Positions 22,340 to 33,711 of a DNA stretch of 64,000 nt are shown here, piece by piece. Source of the stretch: Branchiostoma floridae (lineage: Eukaryota; Chordata; Leptocardii; Amphioxiformes; Branchiostomatidae); assembly GCF_000003815.2 (NCBI RefSeq), contig NC_049986.1, positions 17,227,542-17,291,541 of the forward strand, in the 5' to 3' direction. A program made the translations under genes and the position numbers. Below the pieces are notes generated by a model that saw nothing but the letters and a program-made list of their open reading frames with translations, was not told where the DNA came from and searched no databases. Numbering within the stretch: the stretch's first letter is position 1; every line of letters starts with the position of its first letter.

Positions 22340-24265
22340 CCTGCGTTCTTTTGAATTTGAACTCTGAAAATTAGTTTACATACCAGAACAAAGCAACAAT
22401 GATAATATTACTTCTTGAGAGGCCTTGGCATTCTTTCATGTAAGATCATGGACGAAATTCGAAGTGTTCTTTTTTGTCAAACCTCCATCCGCTTTGTCAA
22501 AATCAACATCGGGTGGCCGGCAGTAGTTTATTTGACCAAAAGTCGTGTCAAAAAAATTCACATCGACCGCCATGCATGGCAACTATTGCTTCCCGGCTCA
22601 GATCGCCCTCCGAGTTCTCTGACATGGGACAGGCAGCTGTTTTTAACATGTGGTTGGTAAAGTGTAGAGGGGCCTGAGGGGGTGTAAGGGACTTATCTCC
22701 TACGCTCCCTATCTGTTGCTGAATGTCCTTACAAAATATACTTTTCTACGTAAATACCATCGTGGAAACCCTTACCACGACTAAGCACCTTTGACTTTGT
22801 AACTATCTATGAATAAAAACCAGAAGGCATGTTGTTATGACAGATGTGAAGCGGTGCACGTGCTTCATGAACGGCTAGAGATGTTTTGAGGCATTGACGT
22901 AGTCAACACTTTACCATCAGAGTCAACAATTAACCATTTCTATGGTCCTGATTACTTCGTCTCAACTTTCTTTGTAATCTTGTTACTTCTTTTTGTGTTG
23001 GTCGTTTTCAACTGAGCAAACACTCTGCAAACACCTTTGTAACAACCTTATTTCGTTAGGAAAGGCACGTGCAAAATGTTCCCCTGCAGCGGGGCGAAGA
23101 GCATCCAGGTGGCCTTAAGTAACCGCGTGGTGGTCTTGTAGAAACCCTAGTAATCTCCTTGGTTGCACAATTGGTAAAGATGTCTACTACATCCGTTTTT
23201 CTCACTCGACTCAGATGGAAATGAGCGCCTAGATTCGCGGTATGGATGGTACGTGTTTGAGGAAGTGGAAACACATGTTAAACACGTTAAGAAGCTAGCC
23301 CTCAACATTTAAAGAAAATTGTATGTCTCCTTTACAGTCCATTGAGACCTACCTTTTATTCATTGTATAAAACTAGAGTGTTACCAGCCTACCAGCGCAA
23401 ACTGCGAAACAAACACAAAAATCTTTATCATGTCTGTCATGTGTGCTTATCTATTTAAAGGAAACCTAATTCTAAGGGCAACAACGAATTTCGTTCGTTT
23501 GTTCCATAACATAAAAGTACGTATTTTTCCTGGGTAGAACAATGGCACACTCTGCCCTTGTATGCCACAGCTGCAGGGTACAAAAACAACGTAAGGGAAA
23601 AGCTTATTAGCCGCGTGGGGCATGTTCGGCTAATGAAAAAGATAGCACACTGGTCTCAAGCTTGTTAGTCATTTATTTCAAGCAGTGCCAACAAAATCAC
23701 AAATTTACTATTTCATATGTTACCATCAGTGAGTGATGGCGCGTTTTAGAAAAGAAAAGAAAGCAAAGTTGTGTACACATTTCAACAAACAGGCACCTAC
23801 GCATATCAAAACACCGTACTTAAAGCTTACAAACCAAATCCAAACCAAACACAGATTTCTCACCAATGACAATATAGTTTCTGACAAGTCTAGCCATGTT
23901 ATTGGGGAATGCTTATAATTCTAGGTCACCAGTAACATATTGTTTCATAGTAGGATTTTTTTCAGAAAAATGTCACAGGTTTTATTACCTTAATGTTTCC
24001 CAATCAATTTCACATTACTTAAACATTTTACAAGTTACAAGAGAATGAAGTGAAATCCCATTTTTATCACAATCTCAAGATCTTTACCCTAATTTTCATA
24101 ACTGTACAAACAGTAATTAGTTTCTTCCCAATTGTCTCGCGTTGATGTCTCCCTAGCAAAAAAAATCTCCACAAATGGTAGGCATCCTAAGCTGAAAATC
24201 TGCATTTTTAAACTGTTTTCTCTAATCTACGTTGCTTTGTTGGTACCATGCTGTTTTCGTTCAAC
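22340..24265. other. Intergenic, no gene seen
   Basis: About 1.9 kb of AT-rich sequence between paralogous minus-strand genes. No exon, RNA gene or clear mobile element recognised. Confidence 0.5.
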
Positions 24266-24272
24266 TCACCCC

Positions 24273-24288
24273 TTTATTCATCTTTATT
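24273..24288 (-). terminator. Paired polyadenylation signals
   Basis: Two AATAAA hexamers on the minus strand (24283-24288 and 24273-24278), about 20-35 nt after the stop at 24306. This is very close to the stop, implying a short 3' UTR. Confidence 0.55.
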
Positions 24289-24305
24289 CACTGTCTACTG
24301 AGCCA

Positions 24306-26762
24306 TCAGCCGGGGAAGTTAAAACCACCAGGCATAGACCGCCCCATTTGGATGGATGGCTCCAGTGGTGCGATTGCCTCCTCTTCCTCTTCCTGTGGCT
24401 CCTCTTCCTCCTCCGTGTATACGGGCTGCCACTGGGGTGGAGCTAGACCCATTCCACGAAAGCGATCGAGCATCTCACTGAAACCACTCGGAATGATCCC
24501 ACCCACCTCTTCGCTATCATCACCACCGTCACTGGCGCCCGCTGGGCCAGGGTTGGGGCCAAACACTGGGCCACGGAGGGGAGGAAGGATCTCGGGCCCA
24601 TCAGGGTTGGGAACATGCTGTGGGCCAGGGATGGGAAGGATCTGTGGCTCAGGGTTGGGAGGATGCTCTGAGTCATAGATGGGAGGAAAAACCTGGGGCA
24701 TGATGTTGGGAAGATCGCCCCCATGTCCGAAGTTAGGGGGGAATATGGGTAGACGCCCATTCTGGAATGAAACACCTGTGTTGTCGCCGTCATCACCCTC
24801 GTTGAAATCGCCCGGTGGACTCGGTGGACCGGGGTTGGGTCCAGGAATTCCGACGTTAGGGAACAGGGGGAGACGCCCATCACCTGTGTTACCGCCGTCC
24901 CCATCCTCGGTGAGATCACCCTCTTGACTTTGGTCGCTACCTTCACTGGTGCCTCCGGCCCCTTGCTCCTGGTCGTCTTCTTCACCTCCGGGAAACAATC
25001 CCGGCATGGGGCGCGGGATGACAGGTCCCTCCGGCTGCTCTTCATTGTCATTCGATTGGCCGCCGGCGTTGGCATTGCTGAACATAGAATAATTTCACAT
25101 CACCCAAACAGTGTGTACAAAGTGATCTGTAGTGTTGTTTGTTTGTTGTATTTCCTGATTACATTTATATCCAATATGGAATACATAGAATCTTAGATTG
25201 AATAAAATAGAATGAAGAAAACAATCTCACCTGCTTTCTTCACCACCTTGCCGTGAGCGCCACTCATCCAAGTTGTCTACCCTGTGAATCATTGTCTCCA
25301 ACCTCTCACGCATTTGGCGCACATCGTCTGGATCGAGTCGGTCTTTGGAGAAGATGTAAAAGACAAAGCGATACATAAAACGACAAAACTCAAAAAGACA
25401 GAAATCGGTTACGTATATCAGAAAGAAGTTAGTAAGTAGAGTAAGACTGCAAGAAATGTAGGTTGATAGAGGATGCCTACTTGTTGACTTTCTCCATCAT
25501 AAAGATATACTTTCGTGCTACAAATTACAGAACAAATATTGCACAATTTGCAGTGCTCCTTCGTACCAACGGGAATATGCTCAAATCTTATCTGTTGGTC
25601 CATGAATGATTTGTGATGATGGCAAGCACGAATAATCCGGCGTTTGATAATACACCGCACAAAAGTTCACCCAAAGATTACGACATCACGCTAGCTAATA
25701 GAAATGGGTAGAGAAAATTTCCTACCACGAGAGATCTCCGTTTCCTTCATCTTGAGTCCGATCTGCCCCATGGTCCGGGACATGCTGCCTACGGTGCGCT
25801 CCAAGCTTCCAACTCGTGCTGTGTAAATGAATACATAACGATAAACCGTTTTTATGTTTTCCACATCGGCATAGTTATGCAGTAAAAAGTTAGGCGTCTC
25901 TGAAATCAGTCTTGACAGTAGCACTATAACACACTGTACCGTTCTGAAGTAGGTATACATAGCATTCAAGACATGTATATATCTGTATCTGTATCTATAT
26001 ACGCGGCGCTGCATCTATCTGTAAGCGTTCTCTAAAACTATACAGGGAAGATGCACCTATTGTGTTTGGTGATGACAAATTCCACTCTACGATGGTTCTG
26101 GGAAAGTACACATTTTTGAACACATCAATCCTAGATTGGTCACTTTGGAAAGCATGACTGTTGTAGTAGACTGTTGTTGACCCATGTAGTATGAGGATTG
26201 TCATAGTAAAGGTGTTATACTTAAACAGAAATGGTAATCACTCAATAGGTCATTGTTATACGAAATGGACATGTCTAAAAAGAAAAGGGAATACTGTGAT
26301 AATGACTTCCAGTGATCCATGGGTTTTGCAATGCTACGGACTGTAATGCTACTGGTGTCTGGGAACTGCATCTGTATAGCCCGACCCGTCATACCTAACC
26401 ATCGCACATCTGACCGCAGCGTTGTATAAAGCTATCTAGTGAGACCATCCCCAAAATCAAACAAACGCATGCCACCTATACACCATCTGATATCAATTTT
26501 GTGGGTGCTAACTCGGGCTGATACAAACAGAAAGAGCCTTACCCTTCAATTCTTCCATCTCTCGGTAATTTTGACCATTGATGGGCAGATCCTTTGTAAT
26601 TGCAGTCGCCGATTTCTGCTGAGTGGGCCGATCCTTCGTAACCGTAGATTTCTGCGGAGTGTTTTTAGACTTGGGGTTGCGAATTCGAAAGCCCTCGGTG
26701 CCCGACGTCGCCAATAGGACCATCACCACAACTGTAAAAACCCACGTCTTGCCGAACATCAT
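24306..26762 (-). CDS. Secreted coiled-coil protein with acidic Pro/Gly-rich tail
   Basis: Four exons on the minus strand: 26762-26543, 25818-25726, 25342-25231, 25077-24306, with phases 1,1,2, giving 398 aa. Signal peptide residues 1-24 (WVFTVVVMVLLATSGTEG). A Lys/Thr-rich segment precedes the helix YREMEELK. Coil exons follow (VGSLERTVGSMSRTMGQI, then DDVRQMRERLETMIHRVDNL), both aligning with the gene at 20418-22178 (shared SLER, D.VR.MRE.). The tail is rich in Pro, Gly, Asp and Glu, with repeated blocks such as GDGRLPLFPNVGIPGPNPGP and NGRLPIFPPNFG, then PNPEPQILPIPGPQ-type repeats, a Glu-rich run, and a final SMPGGFNFPG. ATG 26762 is followed directly by a second ATG. It is likely secreted and oligomeric; function unknown. 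Confidence 0.87.
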
Positions 26763-26908
26763 GATTGATCTTAGACAGTGACAACCAAAAAACGCTGTTC
26801 TAAGCTGTTCTTCCGAAGTCGTTTTTCAGCTCTCGCTCTCTCCCTTGGTTGATGAAGCTTACCACACCACAGTCAAACCCTTTCTAGTCTGGGTATGGTC
26901 CAGAGGTC

Positions 26909-26916
26909 TTTATATA
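26909..26916 (-). promoter_or_regulatory. TATA box
   Basis: TATATAAA on the minus strand, about 148 bp upstream of the ATG at 26762. Confidence 0.6.
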
Positions 26917-26919
26917 CTT

Positions 26920-27756
26920 TTGCTTTGCTTTGTTGACTGGTCTTTGTTTATTTGTTGACAGTCTTCAAAAACAAAACCCGGAGACATTTGATACCGTTTT
27001 CATCACTTTTTAGGTCATGAATGAATAGGATCTAAGGGTGTCCGTATTAGAGAGGATGTAGAGCAGAACGTGGACATCAGCAAGAACTGTTAGAGGGGTA
27101 ACTTAGTTATCGCCCTTATTATTGTGGAATCGTGTGTCGAACTGCAGGGGTTTGGGCCCAGAACCCAGTGGTCCTGGCCTGGTATCAATTGATAAGCCAC
27201 CGACCTCGTGCCTTTGGTCAAAGCACTTTTAGATTACATAAACTTTGAATTCCTCGTAAAGATAGCAATCAGTTTCCGTTAGGACTGTCCCTGTGATAGG
27301 ACGTTAGATGGAGGTCCCGTGTTTGAGGAGAGCCACACCTCAAGCACGTTAAAGAACCCATCAAACTTATTCAAAAACTAACTAGGGGTCCTTACGGGTG
27401 TCAGCGGTCAGAGGCTACAGTCCCTAGAAGGGGCACCTTGGGGCAGTTACTCTCATCTTGAGGTCACTAGAGTTCGCGCCGTATAACGGCCACACCGGCC
27501 ACTGCTGATTAGCCCGATCTATTCTAAACTCCTCGCCATACAGTCCCGGGTTGCTAGGAGATGTTAGTCAGTCTATCCAATGATAATATTGACAAAACAA
27601 CAATACGATTTTCCCTGCCACTTTCAATGAAAGTACCATATAAGAGGAGAGAGGTGGTTAAAAACTGCCCGTACCTTTTTGCCATTATATATATATTTGT
27701 CTTTATTGCTGATTCTTTTTTTCTTCAGTCAACTGTCTTTAAAATTGTGTCACTTT
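26920..27756. other. Intergenic with SINE-like fragment
   Basis: No gene seen. 27170-27400 resembles tRNA-derived repeat bodies (ACCTCGTGCCTTTGGTCAAA; CTCAAGCACGTTAAAGAACC) but the head is not clear. Confidence 0.35.
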
Positions 27757-28087
27757 AGCTAAGGGCAACCCGCCGTACTTGCAAATACGTGCTGTCTACG
27801 TGCCAAAACGTGGGCAATCTTTTGGGATCCGTAAGTGGTAAGTACCGCCTCCGTACGAACTCGTAGGGAATCTGATGGATTTTGGAGCACGCAGACACGC
27901 CGTAGAACTTTACGTGCAGGCAAAACTTTGTGTGCCATCGGGCTGCAGATTCGCCTCCCGTACGTGCCAGTACGGGCGACGCGCCTGCCTTGTACAGCCT
28001 GAACGTTTTCAGAAATACGTGGCGGCATGGCCTCCACAAAAAAAAAGTACGGACAAAGTGCACGTACGGCGCGTTGTGCCCTTAGCT
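27757..28087. mobile_element. Non-autonomous DNA element with inverted termini
   Basis: The left end AGCTAAGGGCAACCCGCCGT is complemented at the right by ACGGCGCGTTGTGCCCTTAGCT. The interior is GC-rich with repeated TACGTG and CGTAC words and partly self-complementary. No transposase is encoded. Confidence 0.75.
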
Positions 28088-28324
28088 TTTGTGGAGACTT
28101 AACTGGTGTTTTCGCCTTTCTTTGATTTCAAAAGGATCATTTGCTCTCTAGCTTGTGCAAGGTAAATGTAAAGTATAGATGCATGAGGGAACATTTAAAG
28201 ATCTCAAACGCAATAACGATGCTAACAGAAATCCGCAATGCAGGTTTTCATTTATTGAAAGAAGTCAGCATGACAAAATGATAAAATCAAATGCTTATAT
28301 TTACTCTAATTACTCTACCTCGTT

Positions 28325-28558
28325 TGTTCGACTAGACGGCGATCGCGCTGCCCTGACTCACTGTGACCTAAACAACATATGTGTATCCTTTGCTCTCACA
28401 CTGGGAATATCATACAAATGTGCGTGCGTGTGTGACAGAGGAGACAACAAAACACACAAAGTGTAAAAATATTCCTTCTTTTCTATACAATTCGTTGAGC
28501 CCTGTGTCAAAGTTTAGGTCGCAGAGAGAGCGCAGCGAGAGCGCCGTCCTAGTGGAAA
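28325..28558. mobile_element. Fold-back element
   Basis: Imperfect inverted arms: GACTAGACGGCGATCGCGCT ... GTGACCTAAAC on the left against GTTTAGGTCGCAG ... GCGCCGTCCTAGT on the right. A related end (CCACTAGGGCGGCAACCTCG) occurs at about 48297-48330. Confidence 0.55.
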
Positions 28559-28870
28559 GGGGGTATAATGAATGTTTTTGTGTAACAAGCACCATGACTG
28601 ATTTCGTTGATGAGTCATAAAAAACGATCAGAACCCTCATGTCCACGTCCACTATTGGCAGAGACATTCCAGAACTTTTGTGAGCCAATCGCATAGTAGG
28701 ATCATGACTTTTTTTCAAGGGTAGACTTTCCAACTCATATACATACTTGGGCACAAATGATAGAGTATCAACATTGAAGAAATGCTTGATGACATTCACG
28801 TTTCCGAAATCATTGTGCCGACCGTTTTAACCTTGTACCAAGGGTGCAACACTTGGGTGCTTGCACTTCA

Positions 28871-31800
28871 TCACTTCCCATCTGCTGTAGTCCTTTCGCA
28901 GATGAAGCTGAGTCTATAAGAGCAGTGTGCATCGGCCACCAGATCCTTCCGCCCAGGATCATTCTTGTTGCCAAACACTGTGGATAAAGAAATAAAATAA
29001 ACATTGCACATCAGTACGGCTACAGAAACCTTGTTTTTCCTTAAAGAACATATTAACATCTCCTGGTCGTACATCATTGCACTACACACGTGATATTTTG
29101 TGGGTAGGTTTGGGCCCCTGGCGCCTTTTTCTGAACTGCAGAGGCAAATTAATTTGTTTCAGAATTTGAAAGAGGATAACTCCAAAAAAGGATAACGGGT
29201 AATCATAATTTTTTATCGAACGCTTAAGTGCTGGACGAACCCATAACATGTGGAAGAACTACATTGGAACTGCCTACCGATGTGTGAGCACTTGTAATTG
29301 TTGTGGTCGTTCGGTTCGTTTTGAGCCCAGGGCACGGCATCCACAACAGGAGTTCCATCCGGATACAGCCAGACCCTGTCATCCGTGAACTTGGCGCCAA
29401 ACCTGAAAATACCATATAAACGGATGGAGGTTAGTAAGAGTGGTCTTTACACACTACCAATTGCTTGCTTTTAACTAGCAAATGTTTCAAATGAATGAAT
29501 GAATGTTACCGAAACATTAGTAACATAAAACACTTGGTGGTACAGTGAACTTAATCGTCTAGTGACTTACCGACGTGATGAATGCAGTAACGGATCTTAT
29601 GTTACTCCTCAGTTGTTGTTGTTTTGCTTTTGATTTATTTTCTTTGAATAGCTGTCTTCAATTGCTGCTATTTGCAAAATAAAACCTCCAGAATTTCGAT
29701 AGCACAGGTACGTCATGTGTATGATGTAACTAGCAATTATAGACAGCCATATCCAAATCAATGGAATGATATGAACAAATTCAAATCCAACATGGCAGAC
29801 AATGCTACCATCATAGTCAAGTAACTTCAAACACCCGATACTGGGGTGTCATTTCATACGCTTTTCGACTGGAAGAAATCCGACTTACCAGAACTGGTCG
29901 TCTCGGGATACTTGGTTCTTCATGCGAACAACAAAGCTGAAAGTGGAGTAAAGAACGTATGTTCATGGCTCAATGTCATTGACAGCCTATCGGTGAGTGT
30001 GTTGCATACTTAGGAAACTTGAGCTGACGTCAAACGCGTATTCTAGCGAATGATATTCTGTTCCTGTCACCCCCGATGCATTAAGCATATATTGTACAAC
30101 TTGCAATTAGCCTACGAGCATGAATTTGCAAATAAATAAATAAATATAAAGTATCTTCATTGCTATGTTGGGCATTTTGCATCATAGAGCATTATTCTAA
30201 AGTCGTTGACAGTAGAAACAAAATGAATCATTACACTGAGATCTTACTCATATAAGTATGCGCTTTTTGCCATTACAAGATGGCCTCCATCCGCCTGGCA
30301 AGTTTGCTCCGCCTGTTCGCGATTCAGACGGGCCTCGTGGACTTTGAAACAGTGCTGCATCAGGCATTCTGAACAAACAACATACCAGCAAACTGCATGT
30401 AATCGTGTGCACGTATCAATGTCTTACCAGTACCAGGAAGTCCAATATGACTAAAATGCCTTTACACACAAAGAAAAGAAAAGCTGATACTAAACAGAAT
30501 AAACACAATACCGTTCAGAAAAATAAGCATCTTCCTTTCATTAATTCATTGGTTATGGCACATTTCAATTCATAGTGTATTCATTTTGAATAACCCTTCT
30601 TCTTTGCACTAATACTTCAATGATGCATCCATTTCGCAAAAGAGAGCTCTCGGTACCCACAAAGTATTCGTAAACACCCCCCCCCCCCCCCCCAAAAAAA
30701 TACCTTCATTATTGCCGTTGGACGCCGGAACTGGCTGAGGTTGCATTGGTCCTTGTCTGGGCGGGGATGTTGTTTGAACTTTGGGCTTGCTCTGTCCTGC
30801 CACTAGAGCTTTGATGGTGTCGGTCATGTTATGGATGGCGTTGCTGTTTTGCTTCATCATGGCCGCCAAGTGGTCATATTTTGCTGTGTGACAGTGTACG
30901 GAAGAATTAATAATATGAAATTGAATTGAATTGCAGGTTCTGCATAAAGACACATTGCACATGAGTGTCAGAAACACTCGAAAACATTTTTATTACATTA
31001 TTACTACAGAGCTTTACCCACATATCATCGCTATCGACCAATCAAACATATATAGTTAACATTGTCGTCTATTAAAACTACAAAGACCTCTACAGATATC
31101 CTGTAATTGTAAAAAAAACGTCTAAACGTTCCAGTATATATCCGTTTGTATGTCTTTCAGGTATGATGAAAGCCTATACTTCCTTGTATTACAGTCGTCA
31201 TAAAATATGTAGATAATGCAATACAAGCCAGTCACTACATAATAAAAGAAAGCAACTGGGCAAAACCTTTAAGTTAAAGATTCAGATGTTTCAGATATCG
31301 TCCTTACTATCTTTCATCAGTGACTGAAACATGACGAGTGCTGTCTGAAACGCGTGACTCTTGAAGAGTTTATCCATATGCTTGGTTTATTTTTCATCAC
31401 GAATCTGGCACCTGGATGCCTGACGTTCATTGACGTGCAATTTAAACACGTGCGACTCTTGAAGAGTTTATCCAGATGCTTGTGTTATTTTCTATCATTA
31501 TTGTGGTACTTGGATGACTGGCGTTCATTGACGTGCAAGTTGAACAGGTCGGAAACAAAAACATGCAAAGCACAAGCTTAAGTGTCATAAACGGCGATTT
31601 GTTTATTGAGGCTTACCTTCGTCAAACACAGAAGCGACGGACTTAGTCAGAGTGTCTTTGAGCTTTGTCATGCTGCTCTTCAGATCCTCCACTGTTTGGT
31701 ACTGCTTTGAGAACTTCTCCTCAATGCGTTTTACCTTGCCTGTTGGGGACACAAAGTAAGTGAAGATTCTAAAATTTGAGAGAGGAAATTTGACAATTGC

Positions 31801-32340
31801 AACACACTAACTTTGTTCTAAAATGGTAGCTCGGCCTTGGTCCTGAGTATAGTTTCAGTTTGTTTTGATGAACACAAATTGGTTATCAAAAAGAAACAGG
31901 TGCGTGTCATCTCCCTCAAGCACATCTACTTTTGCCCATAAGCGTATTGAAAAATGGATATCCTCATTTGTAGTATTCCTGTATGTAATGTCTTCTAATA
32001 ACGTAAACCCACCAAATGACCGTTACGAGTCCGTTTCTGGGAACATCTTTAGCGTAAAAAAATGACGTAATGGTAAAGACGGGCTAAGAAACGAACGGAA
32101 GGGGTGTTCGCTCAAAATCCGGCGCACATGTCGCAAAAAGCCGAGTGTTATTTACAAAGCTGATCTAACGCTACAACGTTTCAGTAGAGAGTGAATGGCG
32201 TATAATATATACAAACACAAACCTTCCAGCAATATGAAGGACCTATCGGGTTCCATCTTGGCAGGCGCAGGGGCCATCATGGCTTCCCTCGTCACAACCA
32301 ACACGACAAACACCAGACCAGCTGTCTTTGTTGCCCACAT
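28871..32340 (-). CDS. Secreted C-type lectin with N-terminal coiled coil
   Basis: Seven exons on the minus strand: 32340-32223, 31739-31617, 30883-30704, 30368-30248, 29936-29889, 29402-29278, 28977-28871. Phases 1,1,1,2,2,1 all join and give 273 aa. Residues 1-21 are a signal peptide. Residues 40-105 form coiled coil (VKRIEEKFSKQYQTVEDL), then a Pro/Gln linker to about 140. The C-type lectin domain spans about 142-269. Cys164 and Cys265 form the outer pair and Cys235 and Cys257 the inner pair; two extra Cys (142, 147) sit at the start. ADGGHL, QFWFGA (the WIGL position) and FICER are present. The long loop has EPN (226-228), typical of calcium-dependent mannose-type binding, but the usual WND before the third Cys is replaced (LVADAHC), so calcium binding is uncertain. 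One N-glycosylation site (NMT, residue 99). It resembles a collectin without the collagen stalk; a role in carbohydrate recognition or innate defence is inferred. Confidence 0.93.
30677..30693. repeat. Homopolymer run of 17 C
   Basis: On the transcribed strand this is a G17 run lying 10 nt inside the intron after the exon 3 donor of the lectin gene. It is a likely hot spot for length change. Confidence 0.95.
31351..31550. repeat. Two-copy tandem duplication, about 100 bp each
   Basis: GACTCTTGAAGAGTTTATCC ... GTTCATTGACGTGCAA occurs twice in direct succession, inside the intron between lectin exons 2 and 3. The copies differ at several positions. Confidence 0.8.
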
Positions 32341-32459
32341 GGCTTACAACTTCGTGTGGACTTCGTGTCACTTCGCTTCATCTATTTTACCAGAAGCGTA
32401 CACCAAGCTTGGGTTGACCTATTTGGCCTGGCCTTGAACACTGAATTAAAACCAGTAAC

Positions 32460-33625
32460 GCAATACTTCCAGCTCATTCTGATGTGGATTAATGGTTAAC
32501 ATTGTAAGGCTCGAGACCTACCTGTTACTTATCACTGCTGATGCCGGAGAGCACAGGATGAAGAATTCACACGAAACTTTACACTTCTTTTGGGTTCTTT
32601 TGCTCATATGAAGATGATACGTTTGTGATTCTGAGGTCATATCAGCTGCTGCAATGCTTCAACTGAAATTTACCAAGCTGCATTATGCAAAGCTAACCAT
32701 CCTCCTGGTTTCTTCTGACAATAGACAATAGACAATAGACCATAACCCATGCGGTTGGTCTACTTTAGAATGTGTTGAATGTCACTCCAGCTTGGCAGGT
32801 CAACTAATTAAAAGAATGCGAGTCCTAATTAAATTGCCCCACGTGAAATTAACCCCTAATCTAATTTTGCGGCAATCTTTTGAATCTTACCGAGTTGTCA
32901 TGGAAGAGAGTCATAGTCAGAAATTGCAGTGACACTTAATCCCCTCCGTGGTGATCTTTCAACTCAATCAACAAAACAAGACAACGGCAGAGCACAAACT
33001 GACCACACGTCTAAGGGTGCTTTAAGTCAAGACCACACAAAGTTTTCAACCCAAGTGCCCTGACATTCCATGGATGATACTAATGGCATACAGGAGTTGT
33101 CTTATGACAGCAAAATGTTTACAGCAAGACAGCATTGGGAAATTTACCAGACATGTATGTATGTACAGTTACTATATAAAGTTTGAAAGCAAGTTCGAAG
33201 ATCGAATATTTGAGCTGGAGGTCCCCTAATGATTTGAGAGCGGTTTAACAACCAACGGTGGAAAACTTACAGCTGTCAGAGTTGAACCACACCCTCTATA
33301 TATAGATTTAAAAAGTGGTAAATTCAAGATTTCATTGACGAAGAGACGAGTCGCAAGGTCAATGATGGCACCCACAAACTGTGACGATCGACAAAGTCAT
33401 AATGATTTGTTGTAATTCACCAACAAAATGTGCCCCAACCCCCTCCTTCCCGTCTGGCAGAGTATTAAGGAATTAGACTGCAGAAACGAGTAGGTATAAA
33501 TGACAGATCAACCGAAGATCGAACCGTAGCAAGGGACACATTTTTCCATCTTACTGTTTCAAATCTAGGTACTGACCATGCAGTTCCGCGGAATATCTTT
33601 AAGCTGTAAAGGTTTTTTTTTCAAT
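32460..33625. other. Intergenic, no gene seen
   Basis: Contains only a short (GACAATA)n tract near 32717-32740. No exon recognised. Confidence 0.45.
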
Positions 33626-33627
33626 CC

Positions 33628-33711
33628 ATGACTTCTTGGTGTCATATACTTCTCGGGGTCATTGACTTCTCGGGGTCATTGACTTCTCGGGGTCATTGAC
33701 TTCTTGTTGTC
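33628..33711. repeat. 17-bp tandem repeat
   Basis: ATTGACTTCTCGGGGTC repeated about four times with diverged outer units. Confidence 0.9.
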
